The translations under genes were made by a program, and so were the position numbers. The notes beneath the pieces are model-generated. The model searched no databases, had not been told where the DNA came from, and saw only the letters and a program-made list of their open reading frames with translations. This document shows positions 14,431-28,009 of a stretch of DNA of 64,000 nt, in pieces. The DNA comes from Cichorium intybus (taxonomy: Eukaryota > Streptophyta > Magnoliopsida > Asterales > Asteraceae), in assembly GCA_023525715.1 (NCBI GenBank), contig CM042017.1:80565357-80629356 (forward strand). The letters run 5' to 3'. How positions within the stretch are numbered: the stretch's first letter is position 1; every line of letters begins with the position of its first letter.

Positions 14431-15957
14431 AGGGAACCAGTAAAGGAAAATCTACCGAATATACAGGATATTGTGGCGGAAGTGGTTAGGGAAATGATGC
14501 CTATGTTGGTGCATAACCAGAGTGAAGAAGCTGCGAAAAGAACTCATGATAGGCAGCCCGAAAATGAAAGTCAGGGAGAAAGCCATGCCCGTACAGAAAA
14601 AGAAAAGCAAGGCGGGGAAGCTTCTGAAAAGAAGATTGGATGTACTCATAAAGCTTTCCTTGGCTGCAAACCAAAAGAATTCTCGGGAACAAACATTGCA
14701 GCTCAGGCAATGGAGTGGATAATGCACATTGAAAAAGTGTTCCGAGTCAGTAAATGTGTTGAAGGGGACAAAGTGGAGTTTGCTTCAAACCAATTGACGA
14801 GCAATGCATTACATTGGTGGCAGATTTATAGCAAGTCATTGGGTCCTGATTCGTCTCTATCAATACCTTGGGAGCAATTCAAGACCAAGTTTAATGAAGA
14901 GTATTGTTCAGAAGTGGCTGTAAAGAAGTTGGAAGATGAATTTCTGCACTTGGAACATGGTTCTAAATCTGTCCAAGAATATACTATGAGCTTTCTGGAG
15001 AAGGCAAGGTTTGCAGAGCATCAAGTAAACACCGAAAAGAGAAAAATTGACAAGTATGTTTGGGGATTGACGACCCGAATTCGAGAGATAGTGCAACCAC
15101 TTAAATTGTCTACTTTCCGACAAGTGGTGGATAGGGCCACTGAAAGGGAGACAGAACTGAAAAGACAAGAAGATGAAAAGAAAGTAACTGAAACCAAAAG
15201 AAAGGCGGAAGACCAAGGGTGGACGCCTCAGAAAAAGTCACAACAAGCTGGGTCTAACTTTAAGGGTATAGGCCAAAAAGATGAAGCAAAGTGGTGTGAG
15301 AAGTGCAGGAAAAGGCACTCAGGAAGTTGTCGAGCCAACACTGCACCAGTTAGTTGTCGAAATTGTGGAAAACCAGGGCATGATGCTAGCAACTGTCGGG
15401 TGGAGCGTAGGTGTTTCCAATGCGGAGCTACGGATCATATTCGCCCAAACTGTCCACAGCTGAAATCTGGGACATTTAGTGAAAGACTCAGAGATGACCA
15501 GGGAGGAAAGAAGGAAGAGGTGAAGAACCGGGGAAGACCAGTAGCCTCGCGAGCCTTTCAGATGACTGTTGAAGAATCTCGTGAAAAGACTGATGTGGTT
15601 ACAGGTATCTTCACTCTAAATTCCATACATGTATATGTTATATTTGATCCAGGAGCTACTCATTGTTTTGTATCGGAGTCTCTGATGCCTCGTTTGAATG
15701 TATCGCTAACTCCTATAGATGAAATCTTGGAAGTAGCTATAGCAGATGGTAGATATGTTTGGGTTTCCGAACACCTGGAAGGTTGTCAGCTTAAAATCTA
15801 CAGGACCACTTTCCCTCTAGATTTGAAGCCGATGACTACTAATGAATTTGGAGTAATCGTGGGTATGGATTGGTTAGCAACGAATTATGCTAACATGGAC
15901 TGTAGAAACAAAAGCATCACAGTATTATCATCGGATGGGAAATGGATAAAGATTTAG
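14431..15957 (+). pseudogene. E2 gag and protease, 5'-truncated
   Basis: From 14431 the frame encodes a gag capsid-like region (motifs AMEWIMHIEKVF, LHWWQIYSKSLG, FNEEYCSE, EFLHLEHGSKSVQEYTMSF), a lysine/glutamate-rich stretch, and two CCHC zinc knuckles (CRNCGKPGHDASNC and CFQCGATDHIRPNC, around 15355-15450). An aspartic protease follows at about 15640, in which the usual DSG is DPG (IFDPGATHCFVS), so catalysis is likely lost. The N-terminus, leader and primer binding site are missing because the block starts at a recombination junction; codons from 14377 to 14430 come from E1 LTR. A TAG at 15955-15957 ends this piece, and the same frame continues as pol. Inactive. Confidence 0.92.
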
Positions 15958-18903
15958 GGTGAAAGACCACGGTTGAGGATGCCGGTTATCTCCTTTGCTC
16001 AAGCTCGAAGCTGCATTAGTAAAGGAGGAATGTTTTATTTGGCCTATGTAGCAGTGGCTAAGCCAATAAAGGTGGGGGTAGCAAATGTAAATGTTGTAAG
16101 TGAATTTCCAGATGTATTTCCAGATGAACTTCCAGGGTTACCACCAGATCGACAAGTATAGTTCACGATTGAACTGGTTCCGGGAGCTGCTCCAGTTGCT
16201 CGAGCTCCATATCGTTTAGCACCTTCAGAAATGGTGGAATTAAGAAAGCAACTGGAGGAACTATTGGATTGGGGTTTTATTAGACCGAGTACATCACCTT
16301 GGGGAGCCCCTATTCTGTTTGTTAAGAAGAAAGACGGGTCAATGTGTATGTGTATTGACTATCGGGAATTGAACAAGATTACGGTGAAGAATAAATATCC
16401 GCTACCAAGAATTGATGACCTGTTTGATTAACTACAGGGGGCATCTTACTTTTCGAAAATTGACCTGAGGTCGGGGTACCATCAGTTGAAGATACGAGAA
16501 TCTGATATTCCGAAGACAGCTTTTCGCACGCGATATGGTCATTATGAGTTTTTGGTGATGCCTTTTAGGTTAACCAATGTTGCGGCCATATTTATGGATC
16601 TAATGAACCGGGTGTGCCGTCCGTTCCTCGATACTTCGATGATAGTATTTATAGATGATATATTGGTGTATTCGCGAAGCCAAGCCGAGCATGAAGTGCA
16701 CTTGCGACAAATGTTGGAGTTGCTTCGTCAAGAAAAATTATATGCAAAATTTTCCAAGTGTGAATTCTGGCTAAGAGAAGTTCAATGTCTTGGCCATGTG
16801 ATTAATGCTGAAGGGGTGAAAGTCGATCAAGCAAAAATTGAAGCCGTGATGAAGTGGGAACCGCCTCGAAGTCCGACTGAAGTATGAAGTTTCCTTGGTT
16901 TGGCTGGTTATTATAGAAGATTTGTCGAGAATTTCTCCTCGATAGCTGCCCTGTTGACCAAGTTGACCAGGAAAGGTGAAAAATTTGAATTGGCAGAAAA
17001 ACAGCAAGAAGCTTTTCAAAGGTTGAAACAAGCCTTGTGTGAAGCACCGGTGTTAGCACTACCGCAAAGTGGAGAAGAATATGTAATCTATAGTGATGTT
17101 TCTAGAGTCGGCCTCAGATGTGTGTTAATGCAGAAAGGTCGGGTGATAGCTTATGCGTCCCGTCAATTAAAAGAAGCCGAGAAGAAATATCCAGTTCATG
17201 ATCTGGAATTAGCTGCTGTGATTCTAGCATTGAAGTTGTGGAGACACTACTTGTATGGTGTGAAGTTTGTTATTTATACGGATCATAAAAGCTTGAAGTA
17301 TCTGTTTGACCAGAAAGAACTTAATATGAGACAACAAAGATGGATGGATCTACTTAAAGATTTTGATTGTGAAATCTTGTACCATCCTGGCAAGGGGAAT
17401 GTGGTGGCAGATGCTTTAAGTCGGAAAGAACCTCCTTTAAAAGTTACATCCGCATGTATGGGTGTAGCAAGCCGGTTACCTGAATTGATCCGTTTAGCAC
17501 CGGAAGAAGCGTGCAAGTCTGAGCATGTAAAAAGCGAACGAATGGTTGGGTATTTGAAGCATTTGGATGAAATTGCACAGCAATTGAAAACTTTTAGAGG
17601 TCGTGTATGGGTCCCAAAACAAGGGGAGGCACGGAAATTGCTACTAGAAGATGCATATTATAGTCGATATGCAGTTCATCCAGGCAGTACTAAAATGTAT
17701 CGGACGCTGAAACCATTATATTGGTGGCCTGGAATGAAGAGAGATGTTGGAAGATACGTAGAAAAGTGTTTGACGTTCCTGCAAGTGAAGTCAAACTATC
17801 AGAAACCATACGGAGAAATCCAGCCATTGCCGATACCAGAGAAGAAATGGGACAATATTACTATGGATTTTGTAACAAAGTTGCCGCGGACACCGCGAGG
17901 TCACGATACGGTATGGGTAATTGTTGACCGTTTGACGAAATCGGCACAATTTATACCGATTAGTGAGAAGTTCAAGATTGATAAGTTGGCGAAAATCTAT
18001 ATAGATGAAGTGATTTGCCGACATGGGTTACCAGTATCGATAGTGTCAGATCGAGATAGTAGATTTACTTCCCGGTTCTGGCAAAGTCTTCAAGAGCAAT
18101 TGGGTTCAAAAGTACTTATGAGTACTGCATACCACCCGCAGACTGATGGTCAAAGTGAAAGAACTATCCAGACTTTGGAAGACATGCTGAGAACCTGTGT
18201 AATATATTTTTGTGGAAGCTGGGAAGATCATTTACCTTTGGTAGAATTTACGTATAATAATAGTTACCATTCCAGCATACAGATGGCCCCGTATGAAGCA
18301 TTGTATGGAGCACCGTGTCGTACTCCGACTTGCTGGAATGAAGTTGGGGAAAAGCCATTAGCTGGACCTGAGATTGTAGCACTGACTGAAGAAAAGATTA
18401 GACAGATTCGAAAAAACTTGAAGGTGGCCCAGAATCGATAGAAGCAGTATGTAGATAAACGGGTAAAACCGCTAGATTTTCAAGTGGGGGACATGGTAAT
18501 GCTTAAGGTATCCCCTTGGAAAGGCTTAATTCGTTTTGGGAAGAAAGGAAAGTTAAGTCCGCGTTTTATTGGACCTTTCCGCATATCCCAAAGAGTTGGA
18601 GCTGTAGTGTATATATTGGAATTACCCGATGAACTTCATGGTATACATGATGTATTTCATGTGTCCCATTTGAGGAAGACTTTGTTTGACGAGTCCCAGC
18701 GGGTGCCTCTCGCTGAAATTGAAATAGATGAGAAGTTGAGATATCCAGAACAACCCGAGAGGGTGTTAGACCGAAAGGTAAGACAGTTGCGGAATAAGAA
18801 AATCAGCATGGTTAAAGTGCTTTGGCGACATCACAGAGGTTTCGACATGACGTGGGAGACCGAAAGCGAAATGAGGGAGAAATACCCTCAACTTTTTGTA
18901 TGA
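15958..18903 (+). pseudogene. E2 pol: RT, RNase H, integrase and chromodomain with in-frame stops
   Basis: The frame is the same as for gag and is kept to 18903, with stops at 16159-16161, 16429-16431, 16885-16887 and 18439-18441. Recognisable in order are the RT (APILFVKKKDGS, YRELNKITVKNKYPLPRIDD, catalytic FIDDILVYS at 16648-16674), RNase H (YSDVSRVGLRCVLMQ, YTDHKSLKYLFDQKELNMRQ), the integrase zinc region, in which one cysteine is Phe (CLTFLQVK), the integrase core (VIVDRLTKSAQFIP, SDRDSRFTSRFWQS, AYHPQTDGQSERT) and a chromodomain ending EMREKYPQLFV. Three stops sit at family positions with Q, R and Q, and the one at 16159 is at Q or E. Closely related to E1 pol but on the opposite strand. 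Inactive. Confidence 0.94.
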
Positions 18904-18923
18904 TTCCGAGGACGGAATCTTTT

Positions 18924-18939
18924 GAAGGAGGGGAGAATT
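18924..18939 (+). promoter_or_regulatory. E2 polypurine tract
   Basis: gaaggaggggagaatt directly precedes the LTR start TGTAACACC, the expected position for priming second-strand DNA synthesis. Confidence 0.88.
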
Positions 18940-20942
18940 TGTAACACCAAGATACTCTTTATATGTAAATATAATAAAAAGGGTAAATTGGTCATTTTAC
19001 CTTAGAAGGGTAATTTGGTCTTTTGGACAGAAAAGGATTTGGTTTGTAATAATATTTTGAGTTTTGGACTTAAAATGTTATAAATACAGGTTTTTGTCAT
19101 AAAATTTGACAAGTGTGGCAAAAGTTTAAGAAATGGAACTCCAGGGGCTAAACTGAAAATTCTGGAGGTATAAAAAAGGGAAAAGCCTCTCCACATGTGC
19201 AGAAGCTTGGAGAAACATCGGTAGAGGGTTTTCTTGTACGGTCTTAGCAGAATCTTGGAGGTTGAAGCAAGAAATCGGATCGGTACTTGGAATTTGAAAG
19301 TTTCAAGTGATTGAAGGTTAGTAATTGTATCTTTAACCTAAGTTTTTGTGTGTTCTTCATGAGAGGAACTTGATGACTGAAATTCCAGTCAAGAACCACG
19401 AAGTTTCATGACTTTAATCTTCCAATAAGTCATGAGTTAAGAACATAACTCAAGAAGATGGAAGTAGGTTGCTATTTTTGAAGATTTGCAATTTTGATCA
19501 AGAACCCTAGATTGTGAGTTCTTGTGAATAACTTGGTTCTAATGGTTTATAATGAGTTCTAGATGTTATTTTAGTAGAACTAAACTAGTGGAAGTAATTA
19601 AAACTTGATAATTTCGGTTTTGGACCAAAATTGTGAAAACGGGAATTTTTGGAAACGGGTTTAAATTTGACAATTCCATTGTTTAAAACTTGATGTTAAT
19701 GAAGGGTTTTGGTCTTGGAATATTTCCTAGTGGTTAAGTCGTGTAATAAGGCCTTAACAAGAGAAAATGGGATTTTATAGTACAAAAATCGAACATTCTG
19801 GTCTGGAATCACAGCAATCGCGACGCGACCAGGGCTTGGGTCGCGACGCGTGGTCGAGGCAGAAATGAGGGCCTGGGTCGCGACGCGTGGTCGAGGCAGA
19901 AATGAAGTTGTTCTCTGTTAAAATTTTGAGCAATTTCCAAGTATGATTTTGATGCTAGGCTTGTCAGTTTGACCTGAGATTTTGAACATAGGTCTAATAT
20001 GGTATGAAACTTCATGGAAAATTATTAAAATGAGAATACGACCTCCCGAAGGTACTGTAGTAGAATACGCGTATTTCGGGAAGTGTATTAAATTTTTATA
20101 ATGATGGTTATTGCTCGATAATGATTAGAAATGGTGTTATATTAGACTCTTATGCATTAGAGTAAATTGAGATGGTAAATTAACCTATAATCATTGTGAA
20201 AATGATTGAATTTATAGGTACGGGACAAAAGATTGTGGAATACATTGAAAGGCAAGAAATAACTAACGCTAGTGGTAGCAAGCATCAAGGTGAGTAATCT
20301 TAACTATATCTAGTATGATATGATATTGGATTGCGAATCCAAATGGTGCAGCCTTTTCGGCTATGATATAAAAATCTTGTATCTAAATGGTGCGGTCTTA
20401 TGACCATGATAACGGGTTATTGAACCTAGCTGGTGCGGCCTTTGGGTTATGAAATTAATGATGAAACTGTTGGTGCGGCCTTAGGGCTATGATTTGAATG
20501 TTGAAAATGTTTTGGTGCGGCTTTTATAGCCATGACATATGGTGCGGCATATATAGCTATGATAAATGGTGCGGTCGTTTATGACTATGAATTATGGGAC
20601 AGAAACTGTTATGAGAATTTGAATGTTATTATTCTCTTATTTTGTGAGATTATTTGCATGATTACTCATTGGACTTGATAGCTCACAGTGTTTATTTGAT
20701 ATGTCCCTGCAGGTGAGCGTGATCCTGCTAAAGGGAAAGACAAAGTCCGTGACTAGGGACTAAGTAATGTTGAAGTAGTAGCCCGGCTTGAAGGATGTAT
20801 AATAATAGTATATTGTAATCCTTGATACTCTTGTACCTGTTTATATTAACTGATACCCTATACTTATGGTTTGGATTATAAAATATATGTTTGAAAAATA
20901 AAAAAATTTATAGGGTGTTTTGTTAATAAGCCGGGTGTTACA
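18940..20942 (+). repeat. E2 3' LTR
   Basis: 2003 bp, starting TGTAACACC and ending GGGTGTTACA, followed by CTTCA, the same bases that flank the solo copy at 11937-13903. It is longer than that copy by a 36-bp tandem duplication (around 19823-19902, units containing GGGTCGCGACGCGTGGTCGA). The hairpin array is conserved at about 20343-20585 with small changes, for instance GGGTT for GGGCT in unit 3. Small frames inside are not genes. Confidence 0.93.
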
Positions 20943-21086
20943 CTTCAGTCCACTCAAACTTCTCGCCCTTCTTAGTTAATTTAGACAAAGGAGCTGCAAT
21001 ATAAGAGAAGTTCTCTACAAATCTCCTATAATATCTGGCTAACCTAAGAAAGCTGTGTATTTCTGATGGATTCCGCGGCGGCTAAA
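20943..21086 (-). pseudogene. E1 reverse transcriptase C-terminal fragment, copy 2
   Basis: A near-identical copy of 13904-14043, again opening with CTTCA after the E2 LTR and ending at the same RT-to-LTR deletion joint. Its presence twice shows that the E1 tail was duplicated together with E2 sequence. Confidence 0.88.
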
Positions 21087-22157
21087 ATATACCCCATTTT
21101 ATTTTTTATTTTCCACACTTTAAAACATATATTATACAGCAAAATATAATACAGGGGTATATGTTACAAGTAAGAAGCGCACAAGTGGTATCTGGGAATA
21201 CAAACTCTCCCCAAAGCCGGGTTGCTACAATCATCTGCTCTAACCCCGAATCACATCTTTCCCCTTAGTAGGGTCTATAGTACCTGCAACATTAGTATCA
21301 ACAAGGGTTAGCTACACAAGGTCAGTGAATAATCGATATGTGTCACAGTATATAATATTATAAAGTAAGCATATAAACATGTAACTACACTGCCACCATA
21401 TCATACCACAGCCCCATGCTCATCCGCAATGCTCCAATCAATCACATTCATCCTTTCCTTGTCCCCGTGGTATCGAGTCACAAAGACTCACCGTACACCC
21501 CCTGAGTGTGTGATAGAACTGCCTACCGATTAGGCCATCACAATACATATATGTGGTCCCACCACAATTACTGCATATACGGCCGTCACAATATATACGT
21601 TGTCTCAACCACAAACACTAAGTAAGTGGCCCCACAGAAAAGGTAGTCTCACCCACAAGTATCGGGTATGTGACCCCTTGGAAAGGTGGTCCCAATCACA
21701 TGTACCGGCGATGTGGCCCCACAGGAAAAGTAACACTAAGCCACATAGGCTCCATAATCAAATAACACTTAGGGAAAGTATCGATTACTCACCGTGATTA
21801 TCAATCTTGAGCTCAAACCGAATGCCTCGAATGTAGTAATCTTAGCCGTTTATAAACCTAAGAGCCTCGCTTCCAAATCCTAGCTGCCTCGAATGCTGAT
21901 GCTTATCACTCGATGTATCAAATGAAGTTTGAGGTGTGTGTTAAAATGAATAAGTTGGGCCCCTGTTTATAGGGCTCAAAAACATTATTCACGACGTCAT
22001 CGCTTACATCATTTTCACTATTCACGACGTCATCGCTTACATCATCTTTACTATTTACGAGGTAAGCGCTTACATCATCGAGAACTACTCCCGGAGTTAC
22101 TGTTCACGCCGGAGTTACTACTCACAACGTTTTTTTGTTTGAAAAACGGTTGTTACA
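21087..22157 (-). repeat. E1 right LTR (5' LTR of a minus-strand element), copy 2
   Basis: Lacks about 25 bp at its left end but runs to the true terminus GGTTGTTACA at 22157, followed by the TGGTT target duplication. It has no insertion at the point where the left LTR carries the 8012-9770 solo LTR, and so gives the empty site. Confidence 0.9.
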
Positions 22158-22342
22158 TGGTTTGAGTTTGAAGTGTAGTAATATCCCTGCTATAGAGTGA
22201 CACTATAGTACTATAGTATGGTTTTATTATTGGCACAATGTTCTAGCCGGGAACTCCATGGATCGACCCTTACTTACTCTAATTATTAGATAGTAAGATT
22301 TTATCTTGTATCATTGACCGCATCATCGACTGCGACGTGTCA
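22158..22342 (+). repeat. Right part of the family X LTR split by E1
   Basis: Carries the family X tail in order: a GACACTATAG motif, a GATCGACCC(T)TACT block, GACCGCAT and the end CGTGTCA. The same blocks occur at 28990-29137 and, reversed, at 44107-44270. Confidence 0.7.
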
Positions 22343-23590
<1,248 letters not shown>

Positions 23591-23600
23591 ATTCCAACAA

Positions 23601-23613
23601 TGGTATTAGAGCC
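23601..23613 (+). promoter_or_regulatory. Degenerate initiator-Met tRNA primer binding site of a copia-like remnant
   Basis: TGGTATTAGAGCC lies one base after CCAACA, a typical copia LTR end. One position differs from the usual TGGTATCAGAGCC, a C-to-T change. The remnant is cut by E3 at 23980. Confidence 0.65.
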
Positions 23614-23980
23614 TTGGTTAAATTCAATGATTAGATAACATGTTTATTTGGATAAAATTGGTTTTTGGAAGCCATGCATGTTTCCCATCTTGTATGAAAT
23701 GTTCATGCATGGCTTCTTTAGAAAAATATGTGTACTAGTTTTATGACTTTATGTGACCAAGCCTTGACATGTATTTGGTTACATAAATGTTTCTTTATAA
23801 AAACAAAGTGTCATTTTTTCTTATGATTTTATGTGATAAAATGTGCATAAACAAGCCACGGACCATGTGTTGTACGTTGTGTTGGATTTTTCGATATTGT
23901 TGTAATATTACTTATTATTTCAAATGGTTTGTAATAGTAAATAGGTTTTTCTTCATTATGTTTATTTTCTAAGTATTATA

Positions 23981-26297
23981 TGTCACACCCCCAAACCGTA
24001 ATGGCGGAAACGTTCGAAGTGGATGACTTCATGAACAATATCATAACAAAGTTGAATAATAGTGATTCCAAGCAAAACAACCATCATTAAATAATTGCAA
24101 GGGTTACATAGTTTAATGTTGCATGTTTCAAATACAATTACAAATGATGTCAAAAATAAGTAAAAACGACGTCGTAACGTCCCTTCGTATAGCGCTGGTG
24201 GTTTACCTTATCAATTTCCTGATAATACAAGTAGTTGAAAAAGTGTCAACAATTAAGTTGATGAGTTTATAAGATTTTGCGTAAGAAAAGTCTTTTGTTT
24301 ATAATCGATAGTGTTGAAAACCAAGAAAATCCAATATTTTCTCATAAAAATGTCCAAGTCTTTAAATCCCAAAGACTAAAATGTAATACGTAAATGGTAG
24401 TGTAAAATTCCTTAGAAATGTATATTTCCACGTAAACAATTTATAAAAATATAAAGTTGATTATTTTCCCATGTGAGACACCCTATAACCATACTGTGAC
24501 TAGTTGGCCTGCTGCGACGTTCTTCAGGCGTCAGAATGTTAGACATTTGGACACCTCAGACATGCCAGTCTAGCTATAGCTAACAGCTCAGGTGCGGGGT
24601 TGTGAAGCCCGTATAGATCTATACTCAAATATCACGCTCTCTTACCGAGACTCTGGTTATAAATTCTGGACTTATAGTAGGTACTTATAAATGTACTGTG
24701 AAGATCCATCTCACGAAAATGTATGTATTTAATCAACTTGTTTACGTAAAATTTGTATATGAAAACTCTTGTAATTATCCATTATCATTTTTCTCATGAT
24801 AATATAGTAATGTGTAATAATTATATAATTTTATATAATTATTTTGTCTTGTTCAAAATGTCATAATAACCTTGTGTTCATAAACTATTCCAATAATAGT
24901 CTATTTTTAGTATTCCGTCGTGATAATCATATTTTTACGAATAATAACGAAATAATTTACTCAAATGATTATAAATATCATCTTTTAAGATATTTCCCAC
25001 AAAAATGGTGTAATAACTTGGTCATAACCATTTTTGCTAGAAAGTAATATTTCCGGTTACAAAAACATAGTTTTTACTAGTTTTCCTTTTTATGACGTTT
25101 ATGTTAAAGATATAGTATTTTACACACACTTTATTTATAGTTTTGTAACTTTTACACAAACATAATATGTCATAATGTTTATAATACATAGATCTAACCA
25201 TATTTCATGTCAAGGTCATTTGTACACAACTTCTGGTTTTCGTTTTTATAACGTTTTTATCCAAGATCTAGCATTTTTACACACCTTATTTATAGTTTGG
25301 AAACTTTTACACAAACATAATATATCATAATGTTTATAATACATAGATATAACCATATTTCATGTCAAAAACATTTTTACACAACAACCAGTTTTATGAA
25401 CTTGTGTAAATCATCATTTATAACATTTAAACACATATAAACTTGGATAAAACAACATTTATAGTGTATAAACTTGTATTATCCCCCAAAAACTTTAGAA
25501 AAGATGAAAATGAGGGGTATGAACTCACCCTTGAAGCGTGATTTTCTTAGAAACTAGGTTTGTCTTGAGAGATTAGCGGTAGGAACAAAGATCCAAGCCT
25601 TGGAGCTCGGAGGACCCTTGGACAATGCTATTACCCAAAGGTTTTATATAGATGTTAGTGTGTGTAAATGGAATAAAACTTGTGTAATAGTATTTAAAAT
25701 CACAAGATGAAGTTGTCTTACAAAAAAGATTGCAAAAACACTTGAAAATGGTGGATGGTGGTGGTGTTTGGTGGTGGCCGGCGGTGGTTTATGGTGGTGG
25801 CGGGTTGGAGAGGAGATGGTGGTGGAGTGTTTGAGCCGAGAGGAGGAAGAGAGAGATGAGGGAGAAGAGTGTGTGTTAGTTTGTTTCAAATGAGTGTATT
25901 ATTGTTTAAAAATCAAAGTTGGATTTTGTTGCATTATTATATTCTAGGCCTTATTACATCTAGATTATGAATAGTAAACCTTGGATCTCATGGGGAGATG
26001 GTGGTGCAGCAGATGGAATTGTTTTAAATTAGCATACATAGTTTACTGTCTGTATTTTAGCTCTTAAGTAGGTTCTCAAAATAATAATTGTACGATTATC
26101 GAATTTTTACGCTACAGTAGTTTACTGTCCGTATTTTCGACGTTTAATCGATAATTGTTTTAAATTAGCGTACGTAGTATTATAATATCTAACAATACAT
26201 CGTAATATCATGGAAAATTACTTTTCAATATATGGTTTAATGTACGCTTCGTTTGACTACAGTTGACTTTCGTTGACCAAAATTTACAATTGTCACA
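23981..26297 (-). repeat. E3 left LTR (3' LTR), with internal deletion and filler
   Basis: 2317 bp against 2761 bp for the right LTR. Compared with that copy, the segment equivalent to about 35740-36220 is replaced by filler of about 60 bp at 26016-26076, made of patches copied from nearby sequence. Small open frames (for example 24844-25047 and 25644-25889) occur in both LTRs and in E4 in non-coding context, so I do not call them. Confidence 0.92.
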
Positions 26298-26351
26298 TCA
26301 TCTACCCGTTAGAAAGAATTTCGTCCCGAAATTTAGCTCTTAAGTAGGTCC

Positions 26352-28009
26352 TCAAGGGTTTGGGAAGAGATGTGGATACTTTTGTTTCATTTGGTCTTCA
26401 CGCTCCCAAGTAAATTCTGGTCCATGCTTGGCGCTCCAGCGGACTTTCACTATTGGTATGCGGCTTTGTTTCGTTCTCTTGACTTCTCTGTCCATGATCT
26501 CCACGGGTTCTTCTACAAACTTGAGGTTCTCATCCACCTCGATCTCGTCGAGTGGAATGACCAGAGTCTCATCGGACAGACACTTCTTTAGGTTGGATAC
26601 ATGGAAGGTGGGATGGACATTGCTGAGCTCTTGTGGTAGTTGGAGTTTGTAGGCTACTGGACCGATCCTAGCAAGGATCTCAAAGGGCCCAATGTATCTG
26701 GGGTTCAGTTTCCCACGCTTTCCAAAGCGTATCATTCCTTTCCATGGTGAGACCTTCAACAACACTCGATCGCCAACCTGGAATTCCAAAGGTTTGCGTC
26801 GTTTATCTGCGTAACTCTTTTGCCGGTCATGAGATGTTTTCAATCGTTCACGGATCTGAACGATTTTCTCCGTCGTCTCTCGTATGATCTCCGGACCGGT
26901 GAGAGTGCTGTTAGGTACTTGGCCTCTGGCTAGTTGAGTATCCCCTACCTCAGCCCAGCATAGAGGGGATCTGCAGTACTTGCATCCATATAAAGCTTCA
27001 AATGGAGCAACTTTGATGCTAGTTTGATAGCTGTTGTTGTATGAAAACTCAATGAGCGGTAAGTGGGTGTACCACGCCTTACGAAAGTCTATCACACAGG
27101 CTCTCAACATGTCTTCCAGCATCTGAATGGTTCTTTCACTTTGCCCGTCTGTCTGTGGATGGTACGCTGTACTCATGTCGAGTCTGGTTTCCAAGGCTTT
27201 TTGCAATGACTGCCAAAATCGTGAAGTGAATCGACTATCTCTATCTGAGATAATAGAAATTGGCGCACCATGCAATCGTACTATTTCTTTGATGTACGTC
27301 CTGGTAAGTTTCTCCATCTTGTCGGTCTCCTTGATTGGCAGGAAGTGAGTGGATTTGGTTAACCTATCAACGATTACCCATATGGTGTCTAACTCACCAG
27401 TTGTCTTTGGTAATTTCGTTATGAAGTCCATAGTTATTCGCTCCCACTTCCACTCGGGTATCTCTGGTTATTGCAGCAAACCCGAGGGTTTTTGTTATTC
27501 TACTTTAACCTTGGCGCAAGTCAGGCACTTGCCCACGTAAGTAGCAATTTTTGCCTTCATGTTTGGCCACCAATACAGTTTCTTGAGGTCCAAGTACATC
27601 TTGTCGGACCCAGGATGAACGGAGTATCTAGTCTTGTGAGCCTCATTCATGATAATGTCTCTGTATCCTCCAAATATCGGGGTCCAAATTCGGTTCATGA
27701 GGTAACGAGCTCCGTCATCCTAAACTTCAAGGTTTTTATCAATCCCTCGCAAGGCTTCTTTTACGACGTTCTCAGGTTTTAAGGCTTCTAGTTGCGCCTC
27801 CTTGATCTGAGTGGACAAATGGGAATGGATCGTTATTGACAGAGAATTTACTCGGCGGCCCGAGTACTCTTTCAGACTAAGGGCATCTGCCACCACGTTG
27901 GCCTTTCCTGGGTGATAACGAATTTCGCATTCATAATCACTTAGCAGCTCTACCCATCGTCGTTGTCTCACGTTGAGCTCTTTTTGGTTGAGGATATGTT
28001 CGAGACTCT
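26352..28009 (-). pseudogene. E3 RNase H end, integrase and chromodomain
   Basis: Reading from 28009 down: the RNase H tail (ELNVRQRRWVELLSDYEC, HPGKANVVADALSLKE), the integrase zinc region (HPGSDKMYLDLKKLYWWPNM, CLTCAKVK), the integrase core in a 359-codon open stretch at 26352-27431 (VIVDRLTKSTHFLPI, SDRDSRFTSRFWQS, AYHPQTDGQSERT), then the GPF/Y-like region and a chromodomain (PIVKVRWSAKHGPEFTWE, QMKQKYPHLFPNP). The last part has the usual length and no stop. Upstream stops lie at 27468-27470 and 27495-27497 and near 27720. The family X solo LTR separates this piece from the rest of RNase H. Confidence 0.94.

Larger units (their letters stand above)
7104..22157 (-). mobile_element. E1: Ty3/gypsy chromovirus with nested and rearranged insertions
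   Basis: The element starts TGTAACACCC and ends GGTTGTTACA. It is flanked by the 5-bp duplication TGGTT (7099-7103 and 22158-22162). Coding is on the minus strand: chromodomain, integrase, RNase H and the end of reverse transcriptase are present at 10031-14043. The rest of RT, protease, gag, the primer binding site and the first bases of the right LTR are deleted, because RT sequence joins directly to LTR sequence near 14044 and again near 21087. Nested inside are a solo LTR at 8012-9770 and element E2. The order of events is therefore family X LTR, then E1, then E2 and the solo LTR. Confidence 0.9.

Noticed and set aside
24844..25047. 67-codon frame, repeated at 34550-34753
   Set aside because: Present in both E3 LTRs because they are copies; AT-rich non-coding LTR sequence with no domain.
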